Below the pieces are notes generated by a model. It was given only the letters and a program-made list of their open reading frames with translations. It was not told the origin of the DNA and did not search any database. A DNA stretch of 64,000 bases, taken from the NCBI GenBank assembly GCA_031264295.1, contig JAISED010000086.1, forward strand, positions 1 through 64,000, given 5' to 3'. Source of the DNA: Eubacteriales Family XIII. Incertae Sedis bacterium (lineage in GTDB: Bacteria; Bacillota; Clostridia; Peptostreptococcales; Anaerovoracaceae). Below are positions 1 to 8,252 of this stretch, in pieces. Position 1 is the first letter of the stretch. Each line of letters starts with the position of its first letter. Made by a program: the position numbers and the translations under genes.

Positions 1-160
1 AGGAGCTGTGAAAAAATAACCTATACATCTTGCTTGTCTTTTTTCCGCCGGGCTTCGTTGGCGGAACCCGTTGATACTGCCGAGTATCAACGGAACCCAC
101 CGCCTCGCCCGGCAAAAAAAATCCTGCGCAATCTGTGCATGTTATTTTTTCACAGCTCCT
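1..160. repeat. 160-bp fold-back element with 20-bp perfect terminal inverted repeats (MITE-like)
   Basis: The first 20 bases (AGGAGCTGTGAAAAAATAAC) are the exact reverse complement of bases 141-160. A second 10-bp pair (CGTTGATACT at 69-78 and AGTATCAACG at 83-92) has the same centre of symmetry, 80.5, so the unit is one long imperfect hairpin. There is no ORF inside. This looks like a miniature inverted-repeat element or a large dispersed palindrome. The left arm touches the window edge, so true termini and any target duplication cannot be judged. Confidence 0.6.
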
Positions 161-162
161 TA

Positions 163-275
163 GTCTACCCATAGCTACCTGGACGGTTCTTTCACATTGT
201 GTTTCCTTACAAAGTCTCGCCAAGCCCAGTGGTTCGCTAGCGCTCTACGCCTAGCCTATCACGAAAAATCCTCTG
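163..275 (+). repeat. 113-bp direct repeat, copy A (origin-proximal spacer)
   Basis: This stretch aligns without gaps to 830-942, at roughly three quarters identity by eye. Shared blocks include GTCTACC, CCTGGACGG, GGTTCGC and AAAATCCTCTG. It begins immediately after the fold-back element. It is not convincingly coding: the 104-aa ORF at 197-511 runs through it but is not conserved in copy B. It could be a non-coding RNA, a structural repeat, or a remnant of a duplicated segment. Confidence 0.55.
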
Positions 276-334
276 ACGCCCTATTAAAGGCCGCTTTGGA
301 GCAAAGGAAGGTCTCGCATGGGAAGCACTCGTCG

Positions 335-371
335 CCTGTTTTCCGCGGCTTCAGCCGCAATGGAAAACAGG
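335..371 (+). repeat. Strong nested hairpin
   Basis: CCTGTTTTCC at 335-344 pairs exactly with GGAAAACAGG at 362-371, and GCGGC/GCCGC nests inside around a short loop. No T-run follows, so it is not a standard terminator. It lies in the unexplained 161-590 stretch and could belong to a structured RNA. Confidence 0.45.
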
Positions 372-594
372 ACAGCGAAGCGAACGAAGAGAGCGAAGGA
401 GCGTGGGAAGCACGCGTTGCTTGTCTGGATTTGCGAAGGAAACACTGTCAGATGCCGCATAGTAGGGCAATAGAAGTCATTTTTCAGAGAAAGCTGACTG
501 AAGCGAGATAGGGGACTTTAGCGTAGAAATGTCTGTGATTCGTAATACGGCTGAAAATGAGAATATAAAATATGCTCACTAATTAATGGAGAAG

Positions 595-610
595 TGTTCC
601 ACGTGGAACA
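595..610. promoter_or_regulatory. parS site 1
   Basis: TGTTCCACGTGGAACA is a perfect 16-bp palindrome and matches the ParB recognition consensus TGTTNCACGTGAAACA. It lies about 550 bp upstream of parA. The flanking bases ATTCATGTGATCTCAA are nearly the same as those after parS site 2, so site and flank were duplicated together. Confidence 0.92.
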
Positions 611-815
611 ATTCATGTGATCTCAAACAAACCATCGAATAAGAGCAGATTTACGGATACTGTTTCCGCTATCATCTAAAAGATATGGAACGGAATTTAT
701 GTAAAAGCCCGCATTTCATCGGGTTTACGCCGTATGCATCAATATCGGTGTGGCGATTTAAATAGAGAACAATGTAAAAGCTTATGTTAATCGTATTGAG
801 TTTGCTGAATGCGCC

Positions 816-832
816 TTATACTGAACTCGGTC
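816..832 (-). repeat. Copy of dispersed quasi-palindrome (GACCGAGTTCAGTA, minus strand)
   Basis: Read on the minus strand this is GACCGAGTTCAGTATAA. It matches 13 of 14 bases of TACCGAGTTCAGTA at 60946 and closely resembles the pair at 41587-41628. It directly abuts copy B of the 113-bp repeat. Function is unknown. Confidence 0.45.
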
Positions 833-942
833 TACCTATAGCTGCCTGGACGGCCTTTTCGCACGGGGCTTTGTTGTAAAGCCTCGCTGAATCCATTGGT
901 TCGCCAGCATTCGGCGCCCAGCCTATCGCGGAAAATCCTCTG
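830..942 (+). repeat. 113-bp direct repeat, copy B
   Basis: This is the gap-free counterpart of 163-275. Here it is followed only 56 bp later by parS site 2, whereas copy A is followed by about 320 bp of extra sequence before parS site 1. The arrangement suggests a repeat-plus-parS module that was duplicated and later diverged or received an insertion. Confidence 0.55.
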
Positions 943-998
943 CAGTCCTATCAGATGCCGATTTTTAATCGGACAGAAAAACAAACATATCCGTCAGA

Positions 999-1014
999 TG
1001 TTCCACGTGAAACA
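999..1014. promoter_or_regulatory. parS site 2
   Basis: TGTTCCACGTGAAACA is an exact match to the ParB-binding parS consensus and sits 135 bp upstream of the parA start. ParB loads on such sites near the replication origin to organise chromosome segregation, so this end of the window is probably close to oriC. Confidence 0.95.
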
Positions 1015-1148
1015 ATTCATGAGATCTCAAGTCAAATATTTCGGATGAGCAGCAAAAAGTATAATATAGAATATTATTTTTTATAAAATCAGTGGAAAAA
1101 CTCTGATAAATAATATATAATAAATAGAAAAAGAACAGGAGGGATAGT

Positions 1149-1925
1149 TTGGGCAAATCAATAGCGATATTCAATCAAAAAGGTGGTGTTGGTAAAACCA
1201 CAACAAATATAAATCTTGCAGCTTGTCTCGCAATGCACGGCAAGCGGGTTTTGGTTATGGACATTGATCCGCAGGGCAATACGACCAGCGGCATGGGGAT
1301 TTCTAAGAAAAACCTAGAGTATACCATGTATGAGGTTTTAATAAATGACGGGCTGGATCCCACGGACGCCATATTGGATACTAATGTAGAACTCCTTAAA
1401 ATATTGCCCGCCAGTGTAAGCCTCGCCGGGGCGGAAATCGAATTAGTTCAGCTTGAGGGCAGAGAGAAACGCTTGAAAAAGGCTCTGGATCGCATAAGAA
1501 ATCAGTTCGATTATATATTCATTGATTGTCCGCCGTCCTTAGGACTCTTGACTATTAATTCGCTTACAGCAGTCGATAGCGTACTGATTCCCATACAGTG
1601 TGAGTTCTATGCCCTTGAAGGAGTAAGCCAGTTAATGGGTACGATTAGTCTTGTAAAAAAGAGCTTGAATCCTAACCTCGAAATTCAGGGTGTTATACTC
1701 AGCATGTTCGACGGGCGTACCAACCTATCGATCCAAGTGGTTGAAGAAGTCAAAAAGTATTTTAAGGAGAAGGTTTACTCTACGGTAATTCCACGTAATG
1801 TACGGCTCGCGGAAGCACCCAGCTACGGGATGCCGATCACCGAATACGATCCTAAGTCAAGAGGCGCTGAGGCATATATGGAATTCGCAAATGAATTTTT
1901 GGAATTGGAAGGTGAGCAGCAATGA
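1149..1925 (+). CDS. parA: Chromosome-partitioning ATPase ParA (Soj)
   Basis: The 258-aa protein has the deviant Walker A motif KGGVGKTT at residues 11-18, then VMDIDPQGN and FIDCPPSLGLL, the usual signature of ParA/Soj ATPases that bind DNA non-specifically and move or regulate ParB-parS complexes. The TTG start is supported by an AGGAGGG site ending five bases upstream, and no in-frame ATG precedes the Walker motif. The stop overlaps the parB start in an ATGA, so the two are translationally coupled. Length and motifs are normal for the chromosomal type. The two parS sites directly upstream agree with the assignment. Confidence 0.96.
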   Translation: MGKSIAIFNQKGGVGKTTTNINLAACLAMHGKRVLVMDIDPQGNTTSGMGISKKNLEYTMYEVLINDGLDPTDAILDTNVELLKILPASVSLAGAEIELVQLEGREKRLKKALDRIRNQFDYIFIDCPPSLGLLTINSLTAVDSVLIPIQCEFYALEGVSQLMGTISLVKKSLNPNLEIQGVILSMFDGRTNLSIQVVEEVKKYFKEKVYSTVIPRNVRLAEAPSYGMPITEYDPKSRGAEAYMEFANEFLELEGEQQ

Positions 1926-2863
1926 GCGGATCCATACAGAAGGGTCATGGCAATGATACGGATGGATCAAAACGTCTTCGAGGCCTAGGAGGTATCAGCT
2001 CGCAGAAGGGCTTAGGCAAAGGTCTTGAGGATCTTTTTGCGGATACGGAAGTAAGCGTGGAACCGGATGAAATACCCAAAAATGGGATAAATTATATAGA
2101 GATCCACGATATTAAGCCTAATGCCGTGCAACCGCGCAAGTATTTTTCAGAAAACGCCATAGATGAACTTGCCGAATCAATAAAAGAGCATGGAGTTATT
2201 CAGCCTTTGATTGTACGGGCTGCAGGTGAGGGATATGAGCTTGTAGCCGGCGAGAGACGCTGGCGAGCGGCCAAAAAGGCCGGACTTAAAGAAGTGCCGT
2301 GTTTGCTTCGCGAGATAACGGATGAGCAGAACATTCTTATTGCGCTTATCGAAAACATGCTTAGGGAAGATCTGAACCCGATCGAAGAAGCGGAAGCGAT
2401 CAAACAAGCAATCGACTCGTATGGTATAACACAAGAAGCGATATCAAAAAGCATAGGCAAGAGTCGGCCGTATATAGCAAATGCCATGAGACTGCTCCGG
2501 CTGCCGCCGACTGTAAAACGGTTCCTTACAGACGGGATATTGACGGGGGGGCACGGAAAAGCCATAGCGTCTGTGCAGGATCCGGAGAAACAAGAGAAAT
2601 TAGCCATTTATTTAGCTGAAAACGGCTGCTCTGTCAGAGAAGCCGAAAAGCTGGCGGCGGATCCATCCTTCGGAGAACCAAAGAAAACGGCGAAGCCGCG
2701 GCCGAAGAATCATGCTATACTTGCCATAGAAGAAGAACTCAGAACGATTTTAGGCACGAAGGTGAGTATAAATAACAACGGTGATAAGGGAAAGATCGAA
2801 TTAAATTATTATAGCAGAGACGAGTTGGATGGATTGATAGAAACCCTGCGTATGCTAAAATAG
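1922..2863 (+). CDS. parB: ParB/Spo0J-type partition protein and CTPase
   Basis: The 313-aa protein carries the ParB/Srx-like CTPase fold (about residues 55-150) with GERRWRA at 110-116 and the ENxLREDLNPIEEA box at 144-157. A helix-turn-helix region follows (about 169-192) and then a dimerisation tail. It would bind the parS sites at 595 and 999. The usual N-terminal GLGKGLxxLF motif, which stimulates ParA, lies at residues 30-39 behind about 28 extra residues. The start overlaps parA by four bases. An internal start is possible but the coupled ATG is the better choice. Confidence 0.95.
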   Translation: MSGSIQKGHGNDTDGSKRLRGLGGISSQKGLGKGLEDLFADTEVSVEPDEIPKNGINYIEIHDIKPNAVQPRKYFSENAIDELAESIKEHGVIQPLIVRAAGEGYELVAGERRWRAAKKAGLKEVPCLLREITDEQNILIALIENMLREDLNPIEEAEAIKQAIDSYGITQEAISKSIGKSRPYIANAMRLLRLPPTVKRFLTDGILTGGHGKAIASVQDPEKQEKLAIYLAENGCSVREAEKLAADPSFGEPKKTAKPRPKNHAILAIEEELRTILGTKVSINNNGDKGKIELNYYSRDELDGLIETLRMLK

Positions 2864-2954
2864 CCTTGAGTTATTGAGTTAGAAGAAATGGATCCTTGGT
2901 CTACAGTTTGCCGACTACTCTTTGAGCAAGGTAAATTTACGAAAGTGTGAAAAT

Positions 2955-4235
2955 ATGCTGATAAACACGGGATCGAGCAAGTTAGTTTCAGCTTCAAATC
3001 CTGGAGAAAATTTTTATAATGATAGATTTGTCGATTTTAACGCGGGCGGAGATGATAAGGACGATTTTCCTTTGATGATCGACCTTGAAAAGGCGACTGA
3101 ATACCCAATGGATTCCGGCGCGGATCTGCTGGGCATGAAAGATCCGCACCTATTGCGTGAAGTCTTGGAAAATATGCAGTATCTTGTCAGAATCCTTGAT
3201 TTGGATCATAATATTATCTATATGAATCGCTATATGCGCGAGCAGTTCGGCAATTTGACAGGAAAGCATTGTCATGAGGTATTTCATAGGATGCAAAGAT
3301 GTGAAAGCTGCGTATCCTCGGCGTCATGGAACAGCGGAAAGCCCGAAGTTAAGGACATAGAACTCGATGGAAGGTATTTTAAACTTATGTCGTCGCCGGT
3401 GCAGCTTGAATCAGGACAACGTTTCTCGATAGAGATGTTCTACGATATAACAGAGCAGAGACATCTCGAGGAAGAATTGCTGTCACATTACCGCAAGCTC
3501 ACGGCTGAACTGAACTTCGCGCGGAATATACAGCGCAGCATCTTACCAGAGGATGGGAATTATTGGAATACATTTAAGCTCAGCGCCCTTTACCTCCCGG
3601 CTGAGGTGCTCGGCGGGGATTTGTTCGATATCATACGGTTGAATAAAGACAAAACGTTGCTCTATATAGCGGATGTGTCCGGGCACGGCGTACATACGTC
3701 CATGCTCACGATGTTTTTAAGGGAAGTAGTCAGAGGGAAGCATTCAGAGGCGGCAAAGGGCGGTCTAAGGGTCTTGATGGATTCGATGATGGAAGGATAT
3801 TTAGATCTTGATATAGATCCGGAGATTTATTTATGTGTGTTGCTTTGTTGCTATAATAGGTCAAAAAGAGAGCTTTCGATACTAAATGCGGGACATAATT
3901 GCTTTCCGCTTATAGTGAGGAATGACGGAACGGTGGATGAAATCGCTGCAATGGGGATGCCAATCAGTAAACTCGGAAATTGTTTCGAAAATGAGGAAGT
4001 TACCGTTTCTTTGGATCGCGGGGAACGTTTGGTTCTGTATACCGACGGCATTATTGAAGAGTTCAATATAGAAGAGCAAAAGGCTTTCGGAGCTGAAGGC
4101 GTAAAGGCAATACTGCATGAAAATATAGGCGTTGACGGGCAGGAACTCGCGATGAAAATCGTCAATGCAGCCAGGGATTTTTCAGCCGAAAAGCCCAAAG
4201 ACGACAGAGCTATAATGATTGCGGACGTGTTGTAG
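2955..4235 (+). CDS. PAS domain plus SpoIIE/RsbU-type PP2C serine phosphatase
   Basis: An N-terminal PAS-like region (about residues 60-165) contains a cysteine cluster, CHEVFHRMQRCESC, which might bind a metal or sense redox state. It is joined to a SpoIIE-type PP2C domain with GGDLFD, DVSGHG, AGHN, YTDGI and KDDRA, the metal-binding motifs of this phosphatase family. Family members usually dephosphorylate anti-sigma-factor antagonists; no sigma factor or STAS partner is nearby, so the target is unknown. The track starts at TTG 2922 without a recognisable ribosome site; ATG 2955 is also weak, so the start is uncertain. The 3' end overlaps convergent rnhA by 26 bp. Confidence 0.85.
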   Translation: MLINTGSSKLVSASNPGENFYNDRFVDFNAGGDDKDDFPLMIDLEKATEYPMDSGADLLGMKDPHLLREVLENMQYLVRILDLDHNIIYMNRYMREQFGNLTGKHCHEVFHRMQRCESCVSSASWNSGKPEVKDIELDGRYFKLMSSPVQLESGQRFSIEMFYDITEQRHLEEELLSHYRKLTAELNFARNIQRSILPEDGNYWNTFKLSALYLPAEVLGGDLFDIIRLNKDKTLLYIADVSGHGVHTSMLTMFLREVVRGKHSEAAKGGLRVLMDSMMEGYLDLDIDPEIYLCVLLCCYNRSKRELSILNAGHNCFPLIVRNDGTVDEIAAMGMPISKLGNCFENEEVTVSLDRGERLVLYTDGIIEEFNIEEQKAFGAEGVKAILHENIGVDGQELAMKIVNAARDFSAEKPKDDRAIMIADVL

Positions 4236-4791
4236 AACCCATTCGTATATCGGAAATACCCTGATTGGCCAAGGCGTCTGCGCGGTTGTTCATCTCAGTG
4301 ATATATAGAAATCGCTCGTAATCAAAAATTTCGCCGTTATGCTTTTGGAATTTTTCAAATGCAGCGCGCAAGGTTTTTTCCGCGCCTTTTACATTTATAT
4401 GGCCTTTGACCAAGTAAAAGCTCAACTTATGCGCCTCGGCGCAGTCGAGAAGCTGAGTCCATATCTCGCGGTTGAGCACAGGTTCTTTCGCAGTTCTCAT
4501 CCAATTGTTAGCTTTCCATTTGACATACCATTTCATGCGAAAACAATTGACGAGATAAGAGCTGTCGGAAAAGATATTTAACTTAAGTCCCGGCTTTTTA
4601 AGCGCCTGCAATGACGCAAGAAGAGCGGTCATTTCCATCCGATTATTGGTAGTGTTTGTTTCGCCCCCATATAGTTCTTTCCTGTGCTCGCCGAACTCCA
4701 GTATAGCGCCCCAACCTCCGATGTTTTCATCCTTCTGGTTATTGGAACAAGCCCCATCGGTATAAATATTAACAAAATTTTTTTCACTCAT
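4210..4791 (-). CDS. rnhA: Ribonuclease HI
   Basis: The 193-aa enzyme has the RNase HI acidic residues in order: YTDGAC near the N-terminus, NNRMEM, FSDSSYL and NNRADAL near the C-terminus. It cleaves RNA in RNA-DNA hybrids, for example primers and R-loops. It is longer than the E. coli enzyme (155 aa) because of about 30 extra residues between VKGH and the last aspartate. An AGGAGA site lies upstream of the ATG, and a good sigma-A promoter is seen at 4844-4872. Its 3' end overlaps the convergent phosphatase gene. Confidence 0.93.
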   Translation of the reverse strand: MSEKNFVNIYTDGACSNNQKDENIGGWGAILEFGEHRKELYGGETNTTNNRMEMTALLASLQALKKPGLKLNIFSDSSYLVNCFRMKWYVKWKANNWMRTAKEPVLNREIWTQLLDCAEAHKLSFYLVKGHINVKGAEKTLRAAFEKFQKHNGEIFDYERFLYITEMNNRADALANQGISDIRMGSTTRPQSL

Positions 4792-4843
4792 TATATTAGT
4801 TACTGTCTCCTGCCTTTGTCAACTATAATTAAGGTCTATGCAC

Positions 4844-4872
4844 ATTATACCCTCATCCGAGGTGGCTGTAAA
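4844..4872 (-). promoter_or_regulatory. Sigma-A promoter for rnhA
   Basis: On the minus strand TTTACA and TATAAT are separated by 17 bp. The -10 element is perfect and the -35 element matches five of six. It lies about 50 bp upstream of the rnhA ATG. Confidence 0.7.
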
Positions 4873-5045
4873 GCCTTCTCGCAGCTTGCAAATTGAGCGT
4901 TTCAGAACTGTAAAACGTTCTTAAACCCAACGTAATACGTTTGTAACAACAAAAGGGTATACTTAGATCACATAAGAAATTGAGTTTAAGAGAGAACGGA
5001 ATAGCACAGGTTGCCTTGTTATATCAAGAAAGGAGGGTGTTTGAA

Positions 5046-5582
5046 TTGAGAAAATGGATAATCTTGATCATAGCGGTATTCGCAGTGATGATATGCTCGT
5101 CAAGCGCCTATGCCGCCACAGACGCAGCCGTTACTTTAGTCAGCCCTCCGGAAAATGAATCGATAGTCGCGAATAATTTTCTTATTTCGGTGAAGGTTAC
5201 ACAGCCGGGGCGGGTGCTCAGGATCAGCGCCGGCGAGTTGCAGCAGAAATCGGGAGAAAAGTTCGTTTCTGTCAAGCCGGAAGAGCTGGAGGAATATGAC
5301 AAGAAAAAAGACGAGGAAAAGAAACTTACCGCTGTTATGGAAGCGGAAATCTTCGAATCGAAAGGCAGTGTGAGTTTTTTTACGAAGAAGATTGACGGAA
5401 TTACCCCGGGAGTCTATTTGATAAAGGTCGAAACGCTGGATGCGGCGGATAATGTCGTCTATGTAAAGGAAGCAAGGATTTTGGTCAAAGAAAAGACAGA
5501 GGAGGCAAAGGTTTTCGACTCGCAGAAATCAGGCACGTCACAGTTTCTTCAAAGTCTGCTGACTAAGATTTTCAAGAATTAA
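5046..5582 (+). CDS. Small secreted protein of unknown function
   Basis: The TTG at 5046 is preceded by AAAGGAGGGTG and gives a clean Sec signal peptide (MRKWIILIIAVFAVMICSSSAYA, cleavage likely after AYA). The longer track ORF from 4980 would bury this signal. The mature part of about 155 aa begins with VTLVSPPENESIVANNFLISVKV, a sequence style typical of Ig-like or FlgD/CHU-type beta-sandwich modules, followed by a charged lysine-glutamate helix. I do not recognise a named family. It precedes yycH by about 100 bp and may be exported to the wall. Confidence 0.7.
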   Translation: MRKWIILIIAVFAVMICSSSAYAATDAAVTLVSPPENESIVANNFLISVKVTQPGRVLRISAGELQQKSGEKFVSVKPEELEEYDKKKDEEKKLTAVMEAEIFESKGSVSFFTKKIDGITPGVYLIKVETLDAADNVVYVKEARILVKEKTEEAKVFDSQKSGTSQFLQSLLTKIFKN

Positions 5583-5684
5583 CGCTTCATCCTTGCGAAC
5601 AGCGGGTATCGTGTCCGCGCCGGACGAAACGCTTGCGGCGGCGGGCTTCATCCCTGCAGACGACAGTTATCCCTTGGGTGAAGA

Positions 5685-7274
5685 ATGGGCATTTCAAAAA
5701 CATTGATAGAGAAAATAAAGAACGTATTGATAGTAGTATTGATTTTATCAACAATACTACTATTGCATTTTTTGTGGAACGATAATCCTGTGGGCGATTT
5801 CAGTATACCGGTGCTCGGCGGGGAACGCGTTGAACCTATATTGATAAAGACCGTTATGAATCCGGACAAGATCACTGTGAGCTTTGGGGGTGAAAATTAC
5901 ACAGTAATAGCGCCTTCAGCAGGGGATTGGGACAGTTCTGCTGCGGGGCAGGGCGCGACTCGCGGGATTATCCAGAGATTGCAGGAATTCAGCTTAAGCG
6001 GAATGATAATGCCGAGCGGCATAAGCAAGTCGGACTTCAATGATGTGATTCGCGCAAGATCAATAAGAGCGGATTTTCCGTTTGCAATTCCGTTTTCGGA
6101 GTTTTGTACCGAATACAATCTGAGGGGTTTGGCGCGGATAGATCTGATAGAATCCTTTACGGGCGTCGCGTATTCGGAGGCGAGTCCGAACAGTGTGTTT
6201 TTCTTCAACATGCAAGAGGATAAATATTACCGCCTTGCGGCGAACGAGGCGGATACGGACTTCGACGCCTTGATAACGGACATAGAGAGACGTGATAAGG
6301 CAAGCTTTTATCCCTTGAGGATGTATTCCGGGGTTGAAAATGAGGTGATGATACCGCTGGATATGCAGATCGCTATGGCTCAAATCCCTTACTCAAACAA
6401 TGCGGACGCCGTAAGTTCCGATGAAGATGATGAGACGACTGGGATGGCAAAGAAGCTCTTCGGGAGCAGCTTTGATTTCACCAGAAAAATCATCGAAGGC
6501 AATGGGACTATGGTATACATGTACGGCTACGGCGAAATGGTTCTTGTGGTTAACAGGGACGGGAGCTTTGAGTATTCTGCGTCAGGCCGCGACTCAAACG
6601 GCACAGTGTCATTTTTTGAGGCTCTTAATATAGCCCTTGATTTCATATCCCGGCACGGCGCTTTAGAAGCCCATGGGCAGACGCCGGAACGGATGTATTT
6701 AAAAAGCGTTGAATTTAATCCCGACAGGAAAGGATATCGTTTCGCATTCGGATTTAAGATTGACGATTATGCAGTGCATTATCTGAATGACGAGGCGCTC
6801 ATTGTCGAGACCTCCGGTAGTCAAGCCATATATTTTAAATGGGATCTGATAGAATATCAAGCCGCAGGCGCTTATACCGCCGGCGCCGGCGATGAAGCCG
6901 AACGGGAGGCTTTGCGCCCATTCGACTTACTTGCAGAGAACTTCGTTTCCCTGTTCGGTGTGCTTCGCGAGCATATTATTGTAAATGAGAGTGAAAATCC
7001 GGATGAAGAGGAGAACTTCAACAGTCTTGTCAGCACTGAAGTGATGTTTGAGACGGTTGTACAAGGGGTTTCGGACGTATCGGCGGGCTATCTGCGCAGG
7101 GAGACCGGCAATGCCAATGAAATAATCGGACTTAGCCGCGGTGCGGTAAACATTCACGAAGAAGATAGTACAGGGCAGATCGAGAAACTGCTTCCCGTAT
7201 GGATATTTACCATTATGGGCGTCGATTTCTACTTTGATCTATATGAGGGCGATTTGGTCGGATATACACCATAA
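5685..7274 (+). CDS. yycH: YycH-type two-component accessory protein
   Basis: The 529-aa protein has one N-terminal membrane segment (about residues 11-30) and a long extracytoplasmic domain. Its position directly before a YycI-like gene, then htrA and rlmH, matches the walRK-yycHI-walJ-htrA-rlmH locus of Firmicutes. In Bacillus and Staphylococcus, YycH and YycI sit in the membrane beside the WalK sensor kinase and tune its activity, which controls cell-wall metabolism. Here no walR/walK lies upstream in the window. The sequence is diverged, so assignment rests on size, topology and neighbours together. The ribosome site (GGGTGAAG) is weak. Confidence 0.72.
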   Translation: MGISKTLIEKIKNVLIVVLILSTILLLHFLWNDNPVGDFSIPVLGGERVEPILIKTVMNPDKITVSFGGENYTVIAPSAGDWDSSAAGQGATRGIIQRLQEFSLSGMIMPSGISKSDFNDVIRARSIRADFPFAIPFSEFCTEYNLRGLARIDLIESFTGVAYSEASPNSVFFFNMQEDKYYRLAANEADTDFDALITDIERRDKASFYPLRMYSGVENEVMIPLDMQIAMAQIPYSNNADAVSSDEDDETTGMAKKLFGSSFDFTRKIIEGNGTMVYMYGYGEMVLVVNRDGSFEYSASGRDSNGTVSFFEALNIALDFISRHGALEAHGQTPERMYLKSVEFNPDRKGYRFAFGFKIDDYAVHYLNDEALIVETSGSQAIYFKWDLIEYQAAGAYTAGAGDEAEREALRPFDLLAENFVSLFGVLREHIIVNESENPDEEENFNSLVSTEVMFETVVQGVSDVSAGYLRRETGNANEIIGLSRGAVNIHEEDSTGQIEKLLPVWIFTIMGVDFYFDLYEGDLVGYTP

Positions 7275-7310
7275 AGGAAGTTTAAAGAAACGCCTTGAAG
7301 GAGATGGATT

Positions 7311-8051
7311 TTGGACTGGACAAAGGCAAAGACGATATTAATAATAGCCTTGCTTGTGAGCAATGTGACCATTATAGTCACATATATATTTGATCTGCAG
7401 TCAAAAGAAAATGTAGATGAAAATCTAATTCGGGAAATACTTGAAGATGCAAATGTGATTATAGAAACTGAACTTCCCGATTATCCAAAACGAATGGCGG
7501 TGTTATATGTACAGCCGGAGCATGAGGATCGTAAGGCTGTGATGAAGGTATTGGAAGCGCAAACGAGAGCGGATATCAGCCTCAGCAGCGAGTCCGAGAT
7601 TGACGCGAATATTGAGGCGGCGAATCGCATTATGAAAGAATGCGGATATCTTACAAAAAATACGGAATTATCACTGCCCACGTATGAAAAAAACGGGGAA
7701 ACGCTAATAAAATATAGGAACGTGTACGATAATATACCTATAGAGGAAAGCAGTATAATCTGCGCCGTTAAAGGAGGGCGCGTCTTATCTTTGGAGCGTG
7801 AATGGTATTCGCCTGTTGAGCTTCACGACAAACGTGGGGAAATAATGGGGGCATTGGAGGCGATGATAATGCTTCTGCCGGATAAGGACGAATCAGAAAC
7901 ACTGATAATCAAAGGGGTAGAGCTGGTCTATTGGGTCAATTCCGAGGGTGCAGGCGTGGAGTCGCCGGTTGCCGATACTGCTTTGCCGGCTTGGAAAATC
8001 ACGGATAGCATGGGAAACGATCGGTATGTTACCGCTTACAGACAACGCTGA
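7311..8051 (+). CDS. yycI: YycI-type two-component accessory protein
   Basis: The 246-aa protein begins with MDWTKAKTILIIALLVSNVTIIVTYI, the characteristic opening of YycI proteins: a short cytoplasmic DWxKAK stretch and one membrane helix, followed by an extracytoplasmic domain. The TTG start is supported by AAGGAGATGG. It lies 36 bp after yycH and is probably co-transcribed. In the family it partners YycH in modulating the WalK kinase. The walJ gene (a metallo-beta-lactamase-fold protein), usual between yycI and htrA, is absent here. Confidence 0.82.
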   Translation: MDWTKAKTILIIALLVSNVTIIVTYIFDLQSKENVDENLIREILEDANVIIETELPDYPKRMAVLYVQPEHEDRKAVMKVLEAQTRADISLSSESEIDANIEAANRIMKECGYLTKNTELSLPTYEKNGETLIKYRNVYDNIPIEESSIICAVKGGRVLSLEREWYSPVELHDKRGEIMGALEAMIMLLPDKDESETLIIKGVELVYWVNSEGAGVESPVADTALPAWKITDSMGNDRYVTAYRQR

Positions 8052-8097
8052 TAGTCCCATCTATAGAAAATTTTTTTTTCACGGGAAAGCTTCATAA

Positions 8098-8125
8098 TTT
8101 ACTCACATTTGAATATTATTATGAT
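8098..8125 (+). promoter_or_regulatory. Possible promoter for htrA
   Basis: TTTACT and TATGAT are separated by 16 bp in the 201-bp gap after yycI, about 125 bp before the htrA start. Both hexamers have partial matches to sigma-A consensus, so this is tentative. Confidence 0.4.
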
Positions 8126-8252
8126 GTCAAGATAATGAAAAAGCATAATGCGGCCTGACACGAAAACTAGATATCTGAGAGTAAACGCTCAAGGAGTTCA
8201 ATAGTTGTGAATTATTTGCCGCTGGCATTTTCGACGAAAGGAGTCATATATA

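Noticed and set aside
197-511. 104-aa ORF in the origin-proximal spacer
   Set aside because: It runs through the 113-bp repeat and a strong hairpin, has no convincing ribosome site or family motif, and the frame is not kept in repeat copy B.
1-1148. oriC with DnaA boxes
   Set aside because: parS sites are clear, but I did not find TTATCCACA-type clusters or dnaA/dnaN/gidA genes in the window, so the origin itself cannot be placed.
4980-5045. N-terminal extension of the small secreted protein
   Set aside because: It would bury a clean signal peptide, and the strong AAAGGAGGG site lies inside it, serving TTG 5046.
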